DNA of 64,000 nt from Xaviernesmea oryzae (GCF_900177415.1 NZ_FXAF01000002.1:1-64000), one strand, 5' to 3'. Shown: positions 16,967 to 25,896, counted from the stretch's first letter. Numbers and translations are program-made. The notes: generated from the letters alone by a model not told the origin.

Positions 16967-18268
16967 ATGCTGACGCTGCTGCACAATATTTTTCTCTGCA
17001 CCGGCCTGCCCGGCGGCTTTCACAAGGACGGCGCCGTCCTCATTCGTGGCAGCAAGGTCGTCTGGGCCGGCCCGCTGGCCGAGATGCCGCCGCAGCCGGA
17101 ATTCGCGGCGCGCAAGGATCTCGGCGGCCGCGTCGTCATCCCCGGCCTTGTCAACACGCACGCGCATGGCGGGCTTTCAACCCATCGCGGCTGCTGCGAC
17201 GAGGGCGATCTTTTCGAATGGGCGGCGGCGCTCGCGCCCCATACCTCCCCCCTCACGGTCGAGGACAATCGGCGCGGCTGCTACCTCGCCGTCATGGACA
17301 TGGTGAGGAACGGCATCACGACGGCCTGCGACTGCACCCGTTACGGCGCCGGCGTCTTCGCCTCGGTGGCAAGCGAAATCGGCATGAGGTCGCTGAGCGG
17401 CGCGCTCGCCAACTCGCCGGAGCTGCGCCGCAACGGCCGGCCGAACTGGCCGCTGGCACTGGAGGAAACCACCGAAGCGATCGAAATGCACAAGGGCAAT
17501 GGCCTCTGCCGCTTCTATCTTGGCGGCCATTCGCCCTATAGCTGCACACCTGCCCTGCTCAAGGAGATCAAGCGGGAGGCCGACCGCCTCGATCTGCCCT
17601 TCGTCATCCATGTCGCGGAGAACCGACGCGAGAACGAGATGGTGATGGAGCAATACGGCCGGTCACCGACCGCATGGCTCGATGGCCTCGGCGTGCTCGA
17701 CAGCCGTGCCGTGCTCGCTCACTGCGTCTGGGTCGACGAGAACGACATGGACATTCTCGCAAGCACCGGCGCCGGCGTCGCCCACAATCCGGCGAGCAAT
17801 GCCAAGCTCGCGAGCGGCGTCGCGCCCGTGCCGGAGCTGCGTAAGCGCGGCGTGCCCGTGGGGCTGGGCACCGACAGCACGCTCAGCAACAACTGTCTCG
17901 ATCTCTTCCAGGAAATGAAGCTCTCTGTGCTCCTGCAGCGCGCCACCAGCCTCGACGGAAAGATCATGGGAGCGCAAGACGCCTTCACCATGGCGACGCT
18001 GGAAGGCGCCCGCGTCCTCAACTGGGATGCCGAGATCGGCAGTCTGGAAGCGGGCAAGGAGGCCGATCTGGTCATCCTCGATCTCAGCCATCCGCTGGGA
18101 CTGACCGCCGAGCGCGTCCTTTCCGACATCGTCTACCATGCCGGTCCTCAGCACGTGCGCGGCGTCATGGTGGCCGGCAGCATGATCGTCGAGGACGGCC
18201 GGTTGCTCAATGTCGACGAGCCGGCCATCCGCCACTCCATCCACGAATACTACAGACATCACGGGTAA
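16967..18268 (+). CDS. MTA/SAH deaminase-like amidohydrolase
   Basis: The 433-residue amidohydrolase closely follows the MtaD pattern. Motifs are VNTHAHGGLSTHRG (His65, His67), GGHSPYSC, HVAENRRENE (His215), LAHCVWVDEND (His252), HNPASNAKLASGVAPV and GLGTDSTLSNN (Asp303). MtaD enzymes deaminate 5'-methylthioadenosine or S-adenosylhomocysteine to the inosine forms; close relatives attack other aminated heterocycles. The gene sits 13 bases before a nucleoside phosphorylase gene, so deamination then phosphorolysis of a nucleoside is the simplest reading. The exact substrate is inferred, not shown. Confidence 0.82.
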   Translation: MLTLLHNIFLCTGLPGGFHKDGAVLIRGSKVVWAGPLAEMPPQPEFAARKDLGGRVVIPGLVNTHAHGGLSTHRGCCDEGDLFEWAAALAPHTSPLTVEDNRRGCYLAVMDMVRNGITTACDCTRYGAGVFASVASEIGMRSLSGALANSPELRRNGRPNWPLALEETTEAIEMHKGNGLCRFYLGGHSPYSCTPALLKEIKREADRLDLPFVIHVAENRRENEMVMEQYGRSPTAWLDGLGVLDSRAVLAHCVWVDENDMDILASTGAGVAHNPASNAKLASGVAPVPELRKRGVPVGLGTDSTLSNNCLDLFQEMKLSVLLQRATSLDGKIMGAQDAFTMATLEGARVLNWDAEIGSLEAGKEADLVILDLSHPLGLTAERVLSDIVYHAGPQHVRGVMVAGSMIVEDGRLLNVDEPAIRHSIHEYYRHHG

Positions 18269-18280
18269 AGGACCAAGACC

Positions 18281-19111
18281 ATGACGGACGCACCTGTCGG
18301 GCTCATCACCAGCGCAGCCTCCGACAACCTTCTGAAAGACCGCCGCCTGGAAACGGTCTCCACGCCCTGGGGTGGAGCCCCGGTGCTGATCGGCAGCATC
18401 GGCGGGCGGCAGGCTGCCGTTATCCTTCGCTACGGCGAAAAGCTGACGCTGCCCAGCCACAAGATCAACTACCATGCCAATATCTGGGCCCTGCGCGAGC
18501 TCGGGGTCGAGTCGGTCATTTCCCAGAACGCCATCGGCTCGGTCAATCCGGCGATCCGGCCGGGCGATATCGTCATTTCCGACGATTTCCTCGACAAGAC
18601 CAAGGCCCGGGCACAATCGCTCTTCGATGAGAGCGAATGCTGGGTGCGCGTCGATTTCACCGACCCCTTCTGCCCGCGCCTGCGCGCAGACCTCATCGCC
18701 GCCGCCAACAGGCACAGCAACCGCGTCATCGAGCGGGGCACCTTCGTCTGCACCGAAGGCCCCCGGTTTGAGACGCCGGCGGAGATCCGCGCCTATGCCC
18801 GGGAGGGTGGAGACATCGTCGGGACGCCGCTGGTGCCGGAAGTGATCTTCGCCCGGGAAGCGGAGATGTGCTTCGCCTCGATCGCCCCCGTCATCAACTT
18901 CGGCGCCGGCATGGCTCCGGCCGTGGTCCATTTCGGTCCCGGCAGCATGAACGAGATCTACTACAAGGAAGGCCTGCACGACCTGATCGAGAAGACGCTG
19001 ATCGACGCGATCTCCGGCATTTCTTCCGAACGGACCTGCAATTGCGGCCACGCCCTCGACGGCGGCTTTCACGGCCATCCGCCGGCATGGCTGAAACGCC
19101 GCGCGTCCTAA
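18281..19111 (+). CDS. MTAP/MTIP-like purine nucleoside phosphorylase
   Basis: The 276-residue phosphorylase of the trimeric PNP/MTAP family cleaves a nucleoside with phosphate to base and sugar-1-phosphate. Family motifs are LPSHKINYHANIWALRELGV, SQNAIGSVNPAIRPGDIVISDDFLDKT, CTEGPRFETPAEIR and VPEVIFAREAEMCFAS. Asn196 in VINFGAG sits where 6-oxopurine enzymes have Asn and adenine-type enzymes have Asp, which fits an inosine-like substrate made by the deaminase just upstream. RYG (50-52) replaces the usual RHG at the phosphate/ribose site, so the substrate may not be standard MTI. It is the last gene of the cluster. Confidence 0.82.
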   Translation: MTDAPVGLITSAASDNLLKDRRLETVSTPWGGAPVLIGSIGGRQAAVILRYGEKLTLPSHKINYHANIWALRELGVESVISQNAIGSVNPAIRPGDIVISDDFLDKTKARAQSLFDESECWVRVDFTDPFCPRLRADLIAAANRHSNRVIERGTFVCTEGPRFETPAEIRAYAREGGDIVGTPLVPEVIFAREAEMCFASIAPVINFGAGMAPAVVHFGPGSMNEIYYKEGLHDLIEKTLIDAISGISSERTCNCGHALDGGFHGHPPAWLKRRAS

Positions 19112-19160
19112 CGCGTTAGCGTGATCCGATCGCCGGGATTGTCGACAGATCGTCGCCTGC

Positions 19161-19184
19161 CCCCGGCGCCGGAACTGGCCGGGG
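19161..19184. terminator. Possible bidirectional hairpin between convergent genes
   Basis: CCCCGGC (19161-19167) pairs with GCCGGGG (19178-19184) around a 10-base loop in the 74-base gap between the phosphorylase stop and the epimerase stop. There is no long T-run, so strength is uncertain. Confidence 0.4.
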
Positions 19185-19185
19185 C

Positions 19186-20091
19186 TTATAGCCCTTGCCC
19201 CTCCGCCAGCCGGAGCCGCATGCGGCCCGCCAGCGTTTTCCCCGGCCCAAGCCATTCGACATCGCCATAGCAGGCAAGGTCACGCCGATTGTGCACATCC
19301 GGGACATGGCTTACCGGCTCGACGCAGAAGACCGGTAATGTGTCCGGGACGTAGACATGGAGATTGCGGAGCGCACCATCTCCCGAAATCTCAAGCATCA
19401 CGCCCTGCCTTCTCCATTCGAGGATGGCCCGGCGCGATGTCCACCCGGAAAAATGCCCGTCGAACCAGGGCATTTTCGACACCTCAAGCCCGGCCGAGAA
19501 ATCCGGCCCGTGCGAGGCCGGCATGGGTACGGTCGGGAAGCCGCGCTCGTCGCGGCCGAAGCCGGTTTCGGCCTTGAAGGTCAGCCAGGTTTCACTTTCC
19601 TTGCGGAACCAGGGGTGGAAACCCATGCCGTAGGGGAGTGTCCGTTCGGCGGTGCTGGTCAGGCTCAGGGACATCTCGACCCCATCCGGCCCGATCGAGA
19701 TTGCCTGCGTCAGGCGATAACGGAATGGAATGCCGTCATCGGCAAAATCGTCCACCAGAACGAGCGTGTCGTCCGCCGCCTCGACCACCCGCCATGCGCG
19801 GTCCCGCGAAAAGCCGTGTACGGCCATTTTCTGTTCCGAGCGATTGAGCGGCACTTGAACCACCCCATCGTCGGTCTCGAACCGGCCGCCGTCGAGGCGG
19901 TTGGCGAACGGCGCCATGACGAAGGACCCGCCGCTCCGTGCAACCTCCCCCGGCGGGCACGGATGCAGCACCTCGAACCATTCGCCATCCGGCTTTCGCC
20001 ATTTCAGCGAGGTCAGGCTCGCGCCATGTGCGGCATCGACCGCGACGGCATAACCGTGTGCATTCAGGCAGAAGATATTCGCTTCAGTCAT
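19186..20091 (-). CDS. Aldose 1-epimerase family protein
   Basis: The 301-residue protein has the galactose-mutarotase-like beta-sandwich pattern: FVMAPFANRLDGGRF, a catalytic His in KMAVHGFSRDRAW, a second His in YGMGFHPWFR, and VEPVSHVPD near the end. It interconverts alpha and beta anomers of a hexose or uronate. The longer upstream frame is rejected because MTEANIFCLNAHG matches the family start. It is the last gene of the minus-strand sugar-acid operon, 13 bases after the uronate dehydrogenase stop. Supplying the right anomer to a uronate dehydrogenase, which oxidises the pyranose form to a lactone, makes sense here. Confidence 0.86.
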   Translation of the reverse strand: MTEANIFCLNAHGYAVAVDAAHGASLTSLKWRKPDGEWFEVLHPCPPGEVARSGGSFVMAPFANRLDGGRFETDDGVVQVPLNRSEQKMAVHGFSRDRAWRVVEAADDTLVLVDDFADDGIPFRYRLTQAISIGPDGVEMSLSLTSTAERTLPYGMGFHPWFRKESETWLTFKAETGFGRDERGFPTVPMPASHGPDFSAGLEVSKMPWFDGHFSGWTSRRAILEWRRQGVMLEISGDGALRNLHVYVPDTLPVFCVEPVSHVPDVHNRRDLACYGDVEWLGPGKTLAGRMRLRLAEGQGL

Positions 20092-20104
20092 CGGGATCGG
20101 CAGC

Positions 20105-20902
20105 CTATCGAACGACCGTATCCATCGCACAATAGGAGCCGCCCTGGAATCGTTCGGTGACGGGATCGCCGGTGGGGCCGGCCACCTTTCCGGCGAAGGC
20201 TTCCGCATTGTCGGCGCGCCTCACGCCGAGGCGGCCGGAATCGTCCTTCGCCCACCAGGTGCGGGTATTGGCGGAAGCGCCCCAGAGAACGGCGAACTCC
20301 GTGCGCTCCGCTTCGATGGCGGCCACCACCATGCCGAAGAGGTCCGGCAGGGAAAGCCAGGTCGAAAGATGGCGTTTATCGAGCGGCTCCGGCAAAGCGG
20401 AGCCGATCCTCAGATGCACGCTTTCGACACCGTGCTTGTCGAAATAGAGGCGGCCGATATTCTCGCCGAAAATCTTCGAGACGCCGTAAAAGCTGTCCGG
20501 GCGCGTCGGCGTATCGATGTCGAGCGTCCGGCTCCGCTCATGGAAGCCGATCGTGTGGTTCGAACTGGCGAAAACCACGCGGGCGCCGTTCCGGCGGGCA
20601 CCCTCGAAGATATTCACGACGCCGACGATATTCGCCGGCAGGATCGTTTCGAAGGATTTTTCGGTGCTGACGCCGCCGAAATGCAGGATGACCGCAGCAT
20701 CTTCGCAGATGGAAGCCATGGCTTCCGCATCGGCGATATCGGCGCGGACGAAGCGTGCATTCGCGGGAACCGTCTCCGGAAAGTCGGCGATGTCGGTCAG
20801 CACGACGTTCTCGTAGCGCTCCGCGAGCGCCTGCGTCAGGAACCGGCCGAGATTGCCGGAGGCACCGGTCAGAACGATCTTGCGGGTCTTGTCGAAGCTC
20901 AC
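20105..20902 (-). CDS. udh: Uronate (hexuronate) dehydrogenase-like SDR
   Basis: The 265-residue NAD-dependent extended SDR closely follows Agrobacterium and Pseudomonas uronate dehydrogenases, which oxidise galacturonate or glucuronate to the aldaro-lactone. Visible features are the nucleotide motif GASGNLG (13-19), the active-site stretch FASSNHTIGFH with Ser113/Ser114, YGVSK (Tyr139, Lys143), and downstream RIGSALPEP and WGASANTRTWW. The next gene in the operon is a lactonase, which would open the product. The substrate may be a deoxy or modified uronate rather than galacturonate itself, because no standard aldarate enzymes follow. Confidence 0.83.
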   Translation of the reverse strand: MSFDKTRKIVLTGASGNLGRFLTQALAERYENVVLTDIADFPETVPANARFVRADIADAEAMASICEDAAVILHFGGVSTEKSFETILPANIVGVVNIFEGARRNGARVVFASSNHTIGFHERSRTLDIDTPTRPDSFYGVSKIFGENIGRLYFDKHGVESVHLRIGSALPEPLDKRHLSTWLSLPDLFGMVVAAIEAERTEFAVLWGASANTRTWWAKDDSGRLGVRRADNAEAFAGKVAGPTGDPVTERFQGGSYCAMDTVVR

Positions 20903-20905
20903 GGA

Positions 20906-21778
20906 TCAAAAACCTTTCATGCGGTGCGCCGGCGTGCCGGCCACCGGAGACGGCGTCAGGAACACGCTGCCTGCCAGGGGATATCGGTCGAGGACCTCGG
21001 GCGAAAGATACCGATGCGATGTGACAAGCAGCGTCTTCAGGTCCGTCCCGCAGAAGCAGGGCATGGTCGGCGATGGCGCCGGAAGCGCGTATTTGCCGAT
21101 CAGCCGGCCATCCGGCGCATAATGGTTGAGACAGCCGGCCGAGACTCCGGCGCTCCAGTAATTCCCCTCGATATCGGCCGCCCCGCCGTCCGGCCGGCCT
21201 TCGGCTTCGCCGGGTTCGGCGATCCGCAGCCCCTCGCCGATCCCGCCGGTCGCGGGATCGAACGCATGCCGCTCTATCCATTTGCCGCCGGAATCGGAGT
21301 GGTACATGGTGCGGCCATCCGGCGACCACGCAAGCCCGTTCGAGATGAAGAGCCCGTCCTTCTTGGCGACCATGCGGCCGTCGGGGCCGACCCGATAGAG
21401 CGAGCAGACGGCCTGCCGTTCCGCCCGCTGGTCCATGGTGCCGACCCAGAATGCGCCGTCCGGGCCGACCTTGCCGTCGTTGAGGCGATTGGTCTCAAGT
21501 TCGTTCTCAAGTCTGGCGAGCGTCTCACGGCTGCCGGTATCGGGATCGAAGACGATCAGCTCGCGGGTCAGCGAGACGATCAGCCGGCCGCTTTCGCACA
21601 GCCCGAGCGAGCAGACATTGGTTCCCAGCACCCACTCCCGGACAAGGCCCTCCCCCAGCCGGATGGCCAGAAGCCTGCCGGTCGGGATGTCGCAGAGGAA
21701 AACGAGCCCGCGCCTGTCGTCCCAGACCGGGCTTTCGCCGAGGCCGAGGCTCAGCCCGTCGAGCGCCTCGAAACGCAT
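20906..21778 (-). CDS. SMP-30/gluconolactonase-family lactonase
   Basis: The 290-residue six-bladed propeller lactonase has candidate metal ligands Glu15 (LGESPVWD), Asn147 (ISNGLAWS) and Asp197 (RPDGGAAD), with NRLNDGKVGPDG at about 97-108. It is expected to hydrolyse the lactone made by the uronate dehydrogenase encoded 3 bases downstream. It overlaps the stop of the enolase-superfamily gene by one base, showing operon structure. It is clearly different from the lactonase at 3298-4221 and closer to the SMP-30 members found beside sugar dehydrogenases. Confidence 0.88.
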   Translation of the reverse strand: MRFEALDGLSLGLGESPVWDDRRGLVFLCDIPTGRLLAIRLGEGLVREWVLGTNVCSLGLCESGRLIVSLTRELIVFDPDTGSRETLARLENELETNRLNDGKVGPDGAFWVGTMDQRAERQAVCSLYRVGPDGRMVAKKDGLFISNGLAWSPDGRTMYHSDSGGKWIERHAFDPATGGIGEGLRIAEPGEAEGRPDGGAADIEGNYWSAGVSAGCLNHYAPDGRLIGKYALPAPSPTMPCFCGTDLKTLLVTSHRYLSPEVLDRYPLAGSVFLTPSPVAGTPAHRMKGF

Positions 21779-22980
21779 CAGAGGTCGCCGCTCGCCGTGG
21801 TGCGGCGGATGACGTCCGGGTTGTCGAGCACGTAGTCGCTGAGTTCCAGCCCGAGGCCTGCGCCTTCGAACGGATAGATCCTGCCGTTCTCTATCCGCGG
21901 CATGACGGTGACGAGGTCACGGTACCAGGTCGAATAATAGGCGCGAACCGACTCCTGAAAGACCGCATTCGGCGCGTTCAGCGACAGATGGATCGAGGCG
22001 GCGAAGACGACCGGACCGGTGCAGTCATGCGGCGCGATCGGCCGCTGGAAGGCTTCCGCCATGGCGGCGATCTTCTTCGCCTCGCTGAGGCCTCCGCACC
22101 AGGAAATATCGAGCATGACATAATCGACGGCGTTCTTGCGGAGCAATTCGACGAACTGGGCGCGGGTCGCAAGCGTCTCGCTGGCGCAGACCGGCAGGCC
22201 GGAACGCTGCGCATAGACGGCCAGCGCCTCGGTGTCTTGCATCTTGATCGGGTCTTCCATCCAGAACGGCCGGAATTCCTTCATCTCGCGGGCGATCGCC
22301 AGTGCCGAAGGCAGGTCCCACATGGAATGCAGCTCGACCATCACTTCCATCTTGTTGCCGACCGCGTCGCGGATCCGGCGGAAGGCTTCGAGGCCCTTGT
22401 CGAGATCGTCGCGATGGATGAAGTTGCCGCCGCTTGCGACCGCGTAAGGGTCGAGCGGCCAGATCTTCATGGCGGTAATGCCTTCGGAAAGCAGGCTTTC
22501 CGCCAGCGCTCCGGCATCGTTGGTGAAGGCCACCTGATCGTCATAAGGCCCCTGCGGCTTGTCCGCACTGCCGATATAGCGGCGCGAGCCCTGGCTGTTG
22601 TAGGAATAGCCGGCACAGGTGTTGTAGGTGCGGATCGACGGGCGCGAGAGACCGCCGAGCAGCTGATGGATCGGCTGGTTCGTAACCTTGCCGAAAATAT
22701 CCCAGAGCGCGATGTCGACGGCGGATGCCGCCCGGATTTCGACGCCCGAGGAGCGGAAGCCCACATAGGTTTCGGTCAGAAGCTTGGAGATGCGGTCGAT
22801 CTCCAGCGGGTTCTTGCCGACCAGCGCCGGCGCCACTTCCGCATGCAGGTAGGTCGCGACGGCATCGGCGCCGCGAAAGGTCTCGCCAAGCCCGATGATG
22901 CCTTCATCGGTATGGATTCGGAGCCAGATGATGTTGTTGAGGCTGGGGAGCTGGACGGTTTCAAGCGCGGTGATTTTCAT
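21778..22980 (-). CDS. Enolase-superfamily sugar-acid dehydratase or cycloisomerase
   Basis: The 400-residue protein is a mandelate racemase/muconate lactonising enzyme-type member. Metal ligands are likely Glu216 (VMVELHS), Glu242 (WMEDPI) and Glu268 (CASETL). Asp291 (LDISWCGG) and His318 (APHDC) form the His-Asp base pair, and MKIWP at 171-175 supplies a Lys. Members with this pattern dehydrate or rearrange C5-C6 sugar acids to 2-keto-3-deoxy acids. Among uronate genes it could be an aldarate or galactonate-type dehydratase or a lactone cycloisomerase; sequence alone does not decide. It sits between the transporter genes and the lactonase gene. Confidence 0.83.
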   Translation of the reverse strand: MKITALETVQLPSLNNIIWLRIHTDEGIIGLGETFRGADAVATYLHAEVAPALVGKNPLEIDRISKLLTETYVGFRSSGVEIRAASAVDIALWDIFGKVTNQPIHQLLGGLSRPSIRTYNTCAGYSYNSQGSRRYIGSADKPQGPYDDQVAFTNDAGALAESLLSEGITAMKIWPLDPYAVASGGNFIHRDDLDKGLEAFRRIRDAVGNKMEVMVELHSMWDLPSALAIAREMKEFRPFWMEDPIKMQDTEALAVYAQRSGLPVCASETLATRAQFVELLRKNAVDYVMLDISWCGGLSEAKKIAAMAEAFQRPIAPHDCTGPVVFAASIHLSLNAPNAVFQESVRAYYSTWYRDLVTVMPRIENGRIYPFEGAGLGLELSDYVLDNPDVIRRTTASGDL

Positions 22981-23046
22981 CGGATCTTCCGGATAAACGC
23001 GAAACGGACCGGCGGACTTTCCCGCCGGCGCGGAGGCAATTGCGGA

Positions 23047-23892
23047 TCAATGGGCGGCGGACGACTGGTTGCCGCGCGCCACGATCTGGGTCGGGTTGAC
23101 GAAGCGGAGCGCGACCAGCAGCCAGACGAGCGTCGAGACCATGTAGATGACGGCCATGGCGTCGATCGACTGGACGGCGCGCACGCCGGAGGCGAAGACC
23201 GCGTAATAGAGCGAGACGACGAGCGTCTGGCTGGTCGGGCCGGCCGTCAGGAAGGTCAGCTCGAACATCGCGACGGTGCGGACGAGGACCAGAAGCAGGG
23301 CCGCCAGTATGCCGGGGATCAGCATCGGCATCAGCACGTAGACGAAGAGCTTGAACGTCCCGGCACCGAAGACGCGCGCCGCGGCCTCCACCTTCGGATC
23401 GATCTGCTCGATGAAGGGGATCATCACGAGGATGACGAAAGGCACGGTCGGCACGAGGTTGGCCAGCACCACGCCCCAGAACGTTCCGCCGACATTGAAC
23501 TGGTAGAGCACGGTCGCGAGCGGGATGCCGAAGGTGATCGGCGGCACGAGCAGCGGCAGCAGGAAGAGGAGCATGATGAGCCGCTTTCCCGGAAAGTCGC
23601 GGCGCGCCATCGCATAGGCCGCCGTCACGCCGAGGAGGCCCGACAGCGCGACGACGGTGAAGGCGATCTGGAACGTGACGAACAGGACCGGCCCGAGCTG
23701 GAACTCGCGCCAGGCCGATGCATACCAGTTGAAGGTGAAGGCGTTCGGCAGCCAGGTGCCGAGCCAGCGCGTGCCGAGCGACGAGACGATGACCGTCGCG
23801 ATGATGGCGAGCACGTTGAGCACGAAGAAGATCGTGACGGCCCAGACGGCGGTGATCCAGAGCTTGGCTCCGATGGAAGTATCGCGGATCAC
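23047..23892 (-). CDS. ABC transporter permease, PotC-like
   Basis: The 281-residue permease has about six membrane segments (the first at about 11-35, ITAVWAVTIFFVLNVLAIIA) and the EAA loop EAAARVFGAGTFKLFVYVLMPML that docks on the ATPase. It pairs with the permease encoded 3 bases upstream. The family (spermidine, iron, thiamine or sulfonate type) transports small charged solutes. Here the catabolic neighbours point to a sugar acid. Confidence 0.92.
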   Translation of the reverse strand: MIRDTSIGAKLWITAVWAVTIFFVLNVLAIIATVIVSSLGTRWLGTWLPNAFTFNWYASAWREFQLGPVLFVTFQIAFTVVALSGLLGVTAAYAMARRDFPGKRLIMLLFLLPLLVPPITFGIPLATVLYQFNVGGTFWGVVLANLVPTVPFVILVMIPFIEQIDPKVEAAARVFGAGTFKLFVYVLMPMLIPGILAALLLVLVRTVAMFELTFLTAGPTSQTLVVSLYYAVFASGVRAVQSIDAMAVIYMVSTLVWLLVALRFVNPTQIVARGNQSSAAH

Positions 23893-23895
23893 GGC

Positions 23896-24795
23896 TCAGC
23901 CTTTCCCGCCACTGGTGGCGCCACGGTAGAAGAGGTTTCGGACGACGAGGACGATCAGCACGATGCAGAGCTGCACGACGCCCATGATCATGGCGATCGC
24001 CGAGGCCATGGTGAAATCGTACTGCTCAAAAGCGGCCTGTGCCGCGGCGATCGAGATGACGCGCGTCGGTCCTGAGGGCGCGCCGAGCAGCACGGCGGAG
24101 GGGAAGACCGCGAAGGCCTGCACGAAGGTAAGGCAGAAGGCGATCGCCAGCCCCGGCACCAGCAGCGGCAGCATGACGTGCCGGAAGCGCTGCCAGCTGG
24201 AGGCGCCATGGGTGGCGGCCGCCTTTTCGAGCGCCGGATCGATGCCGGTCACATAGGAAAGCGTCAGCAGGAAGGTGAAGGGGAAGACCGTGACCACCAG
24301 CGACAGGAAGACGCCCCAGTAGTTGTTGGTGAGTTTTACCGGCGAATCGACGAGGCCGATCAGCATCAGGGTGCGGCTGAACCAGCCCTGCGGGCCGAGA
24401 TAGTTCAGCATGCCCTGCGCCACCAGAACCGTGCCGAGCGTGATCGGCAGGACGAGGATGGTGGTCAAGAGCCGCTGACGTTTCATCAGCCGGACACGCA
24501 TGGCGACCGGCACGGCAAAGGCGACGCTGAGGATCGTCACCGGGATCGCAAGCCTGAGCGTCGCGCCGATCGTGTTGTAAAGATAAGGATCGGAGAAGAA
24601 GGCGGCGTAGTTGGCAAACATGCCGCCTTCCCGCATCGGCGAGAAGGACAGCATCAGCCCGTAGAAGAACGGGTAGATGAAGATCGCCAGCACGAAGATC
24701 ACCGACGGCAGCACGAGCAGCGTCACGCCGTCGATGCCGCGCAGCGCGAGCTTCTGGCGAAGCGATTTGGCTTCCATCGGGGTGGAGTGGGACAT
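23896..24795 (-). CDS. ABC transporter permease, PotB-like
   Basis: The permease is about 299 residues, with membrane segments starting at about 22-45 (VTLLVLPSVIFVLAIFIYPFFY) and an EAA-like loop EKAAATHGASSWQRFRHVMLPLL. The ATG at 24795 is chosen over ATG 24801 because the GAGG site is better spaced. It lies 10 bases after the ATPase stop and partners the next permease. Transport is inward when combined with the periplasmic binding protein encoded upstream. Confidence 0.92.
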   Translation of the reverse strand: MSHSTPMEAKSLRQKLALRGIDGVTLLVLPSVIFVLAIFIYPFFYGLMLSFSPMREGGMFANYAAFFSDPYLYNTIGATLRLAIPVTILSVAFAVPVAMRVRLMKRQRLLTTILVLPITLGTVLVAQGMLNYLGPQGWFSRTLMLIGLVDSPVKLTNNYWGVFLSLVVTVFPFTFLLTLSYVTGIDPALEKAAATHGASSWQRFRHVMLPLLVPGLAIAFCLTFVQAFAVFPSAVLLGAPSGPTRVISIAAAQAAFEQYDFTMASAIAMIMGVVQLCIVLIVLVVRNLFYRGATSGGKG

Positions 24796-24805
24796 CGCCA
24801 TATCC

Positions 24806-25873
24806 TCAAGCTCCGAAGATCAGCGCGCGGGCCGGATCGATCGACAGCGCAACCGCGCCCCCCTGCGCCGGTGCGCGATCCGCATGGAAGACGATCTCGA
24901 CGCCGTCGCCGGTGCGGGCGATGCCGACATATTCGCGGCCGCGATATTCGATCGTATCGACCGTGACCGGAACGCCGCCCGACGCCTGTTCCGCGAGCAT
25001 CACGTCGTCGGGGCGCACGGCGAGCACGGCCGAAGCTCCCGGCTGAAGAGCGCCCACCACCGTTCCGGAAACGGAGAAGGAACCGGCGGAAACGGTGGCG
25101 CGATCGCCTTCCCGGGAAATGACCTTGCCGGCGAAACGGTTGCGGAAGCCCATGAATTCGGCGACGTCGAGATGCGCCGGCTTCTCGTAAAGCTCGTGCG
25201 GCGTGCCCACCTGGCGGATGACGCCGTCGCGGAGAACCACGATCCGGTCCGCGAGCGACAGCGCCTCGTCCTGGTCGTGCGTGACGTAGATGGTGGTCGC
25301 CTTCATCTGGTTGTGGATGCGGCGGATTTCGGCGCGCATCTCGAGACGCAGCTTGGCATCGAGGTTCGAAAGCGGCTCGTCCATCAAGACCAGCGGCGGT
25401 TCGATGACGATGGCGCGGGCGATCGCCACGCGCTGCTGCTGGCCGCCCGAAAGCTGGCCGGGAAGCTTGTCCGCATGGCCCTGCAGACGCACCAGCGCGA
25501 TCGCCTCCTCGACCTTGATGTCGATCTCGGATTGCGGGCGGCCGCGCATCTTCAGGCCGAAGCCGATATTCTTGCGCACGCTCATATGCGGGAAAAGCGC
25601 ATAGTTCTGGAAGACCATGCCGAAACCGCGATCCTCGGGCTTGAACTGGTCGATCCTTTTATCGTCGATATAGATGCCGCCGCCCGTCGTGGAGAGCAGG
25701 CCGGCGATGCAGTTGAGAGCGGTCGACTTGCCGCAGCCGGAAGGCCCGAGCAAGGCGATGAATTCGCCCTTCCTGATGGAAAGAGTGATTTCGCGCAGCG
25801 CGTTCAACGCCCCGAATGCACGGCTCATTCGGTCGAGACGGATTTCATTGAATGGCATGGATGCGAGCTGCAT
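24806..25873 (-). CDS. ABC transporter ATP-binding protein (PotA/UgpC type)
   Basis: The 355-residue ATPase has Walker A GPSGCGKST (43-51), Q-loop VFQNYALFPHMSV, signature LSGGQQQR, Walker B LVLMDEPLSNLD and switch His in YVTHDQDEA. A C-terminal TOBE-like domain (about 240-355, ending with LAVRPDDVML and SIDPARALIFGA) is often a regulatory or transporter-assembly domain. GAGG eight bases ahead favours the first ATG. It energises the two permeases encoded next. Confidence 0.94.
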   Translation of the reverse strand: MQLASMPFNEIRLDRMSRAFGALNALREITLSIRKGEFIALLGPSGCGKSTALNCIAGLLSTTGGGIYIDDKRIDQFKPEDRGFGMVFQNYALFPHMSVRKNIGFGLKMRGRPQSEIDIKVEEAIALVRLQGHADKLPGQLSGGQQQRVAIARAIVIEPPLVLMDEPLSNLDAKLRLEMRAEIRRIHNQMKATTIYVTHDQDEALSLADRIVVLRDGVIRQVGTPHELYEKPAHLDVAEFMGFRNRFAGKVISREGDRATVSAGSFSVSGTVVGALQPGASAVLAVRPDDVMLAEQASGGVPVTVDTIEYRGREYVGIARTGDGVEIVFHADRAPAQGGAVALSIDPARALIFGA

Positions 25874-25896
25874 CGATCGACCTCATCATGGAGAAG

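Noticed and set aside
21988-24075. Very long plus-strand open frame opposite the enolase-type and permease genes
   Set aside because: High-GC antisense shadow. The translated sequence is dominated by D, H, R, E and G and has no recognisable domain, while the minus-strand genes have full motifs.
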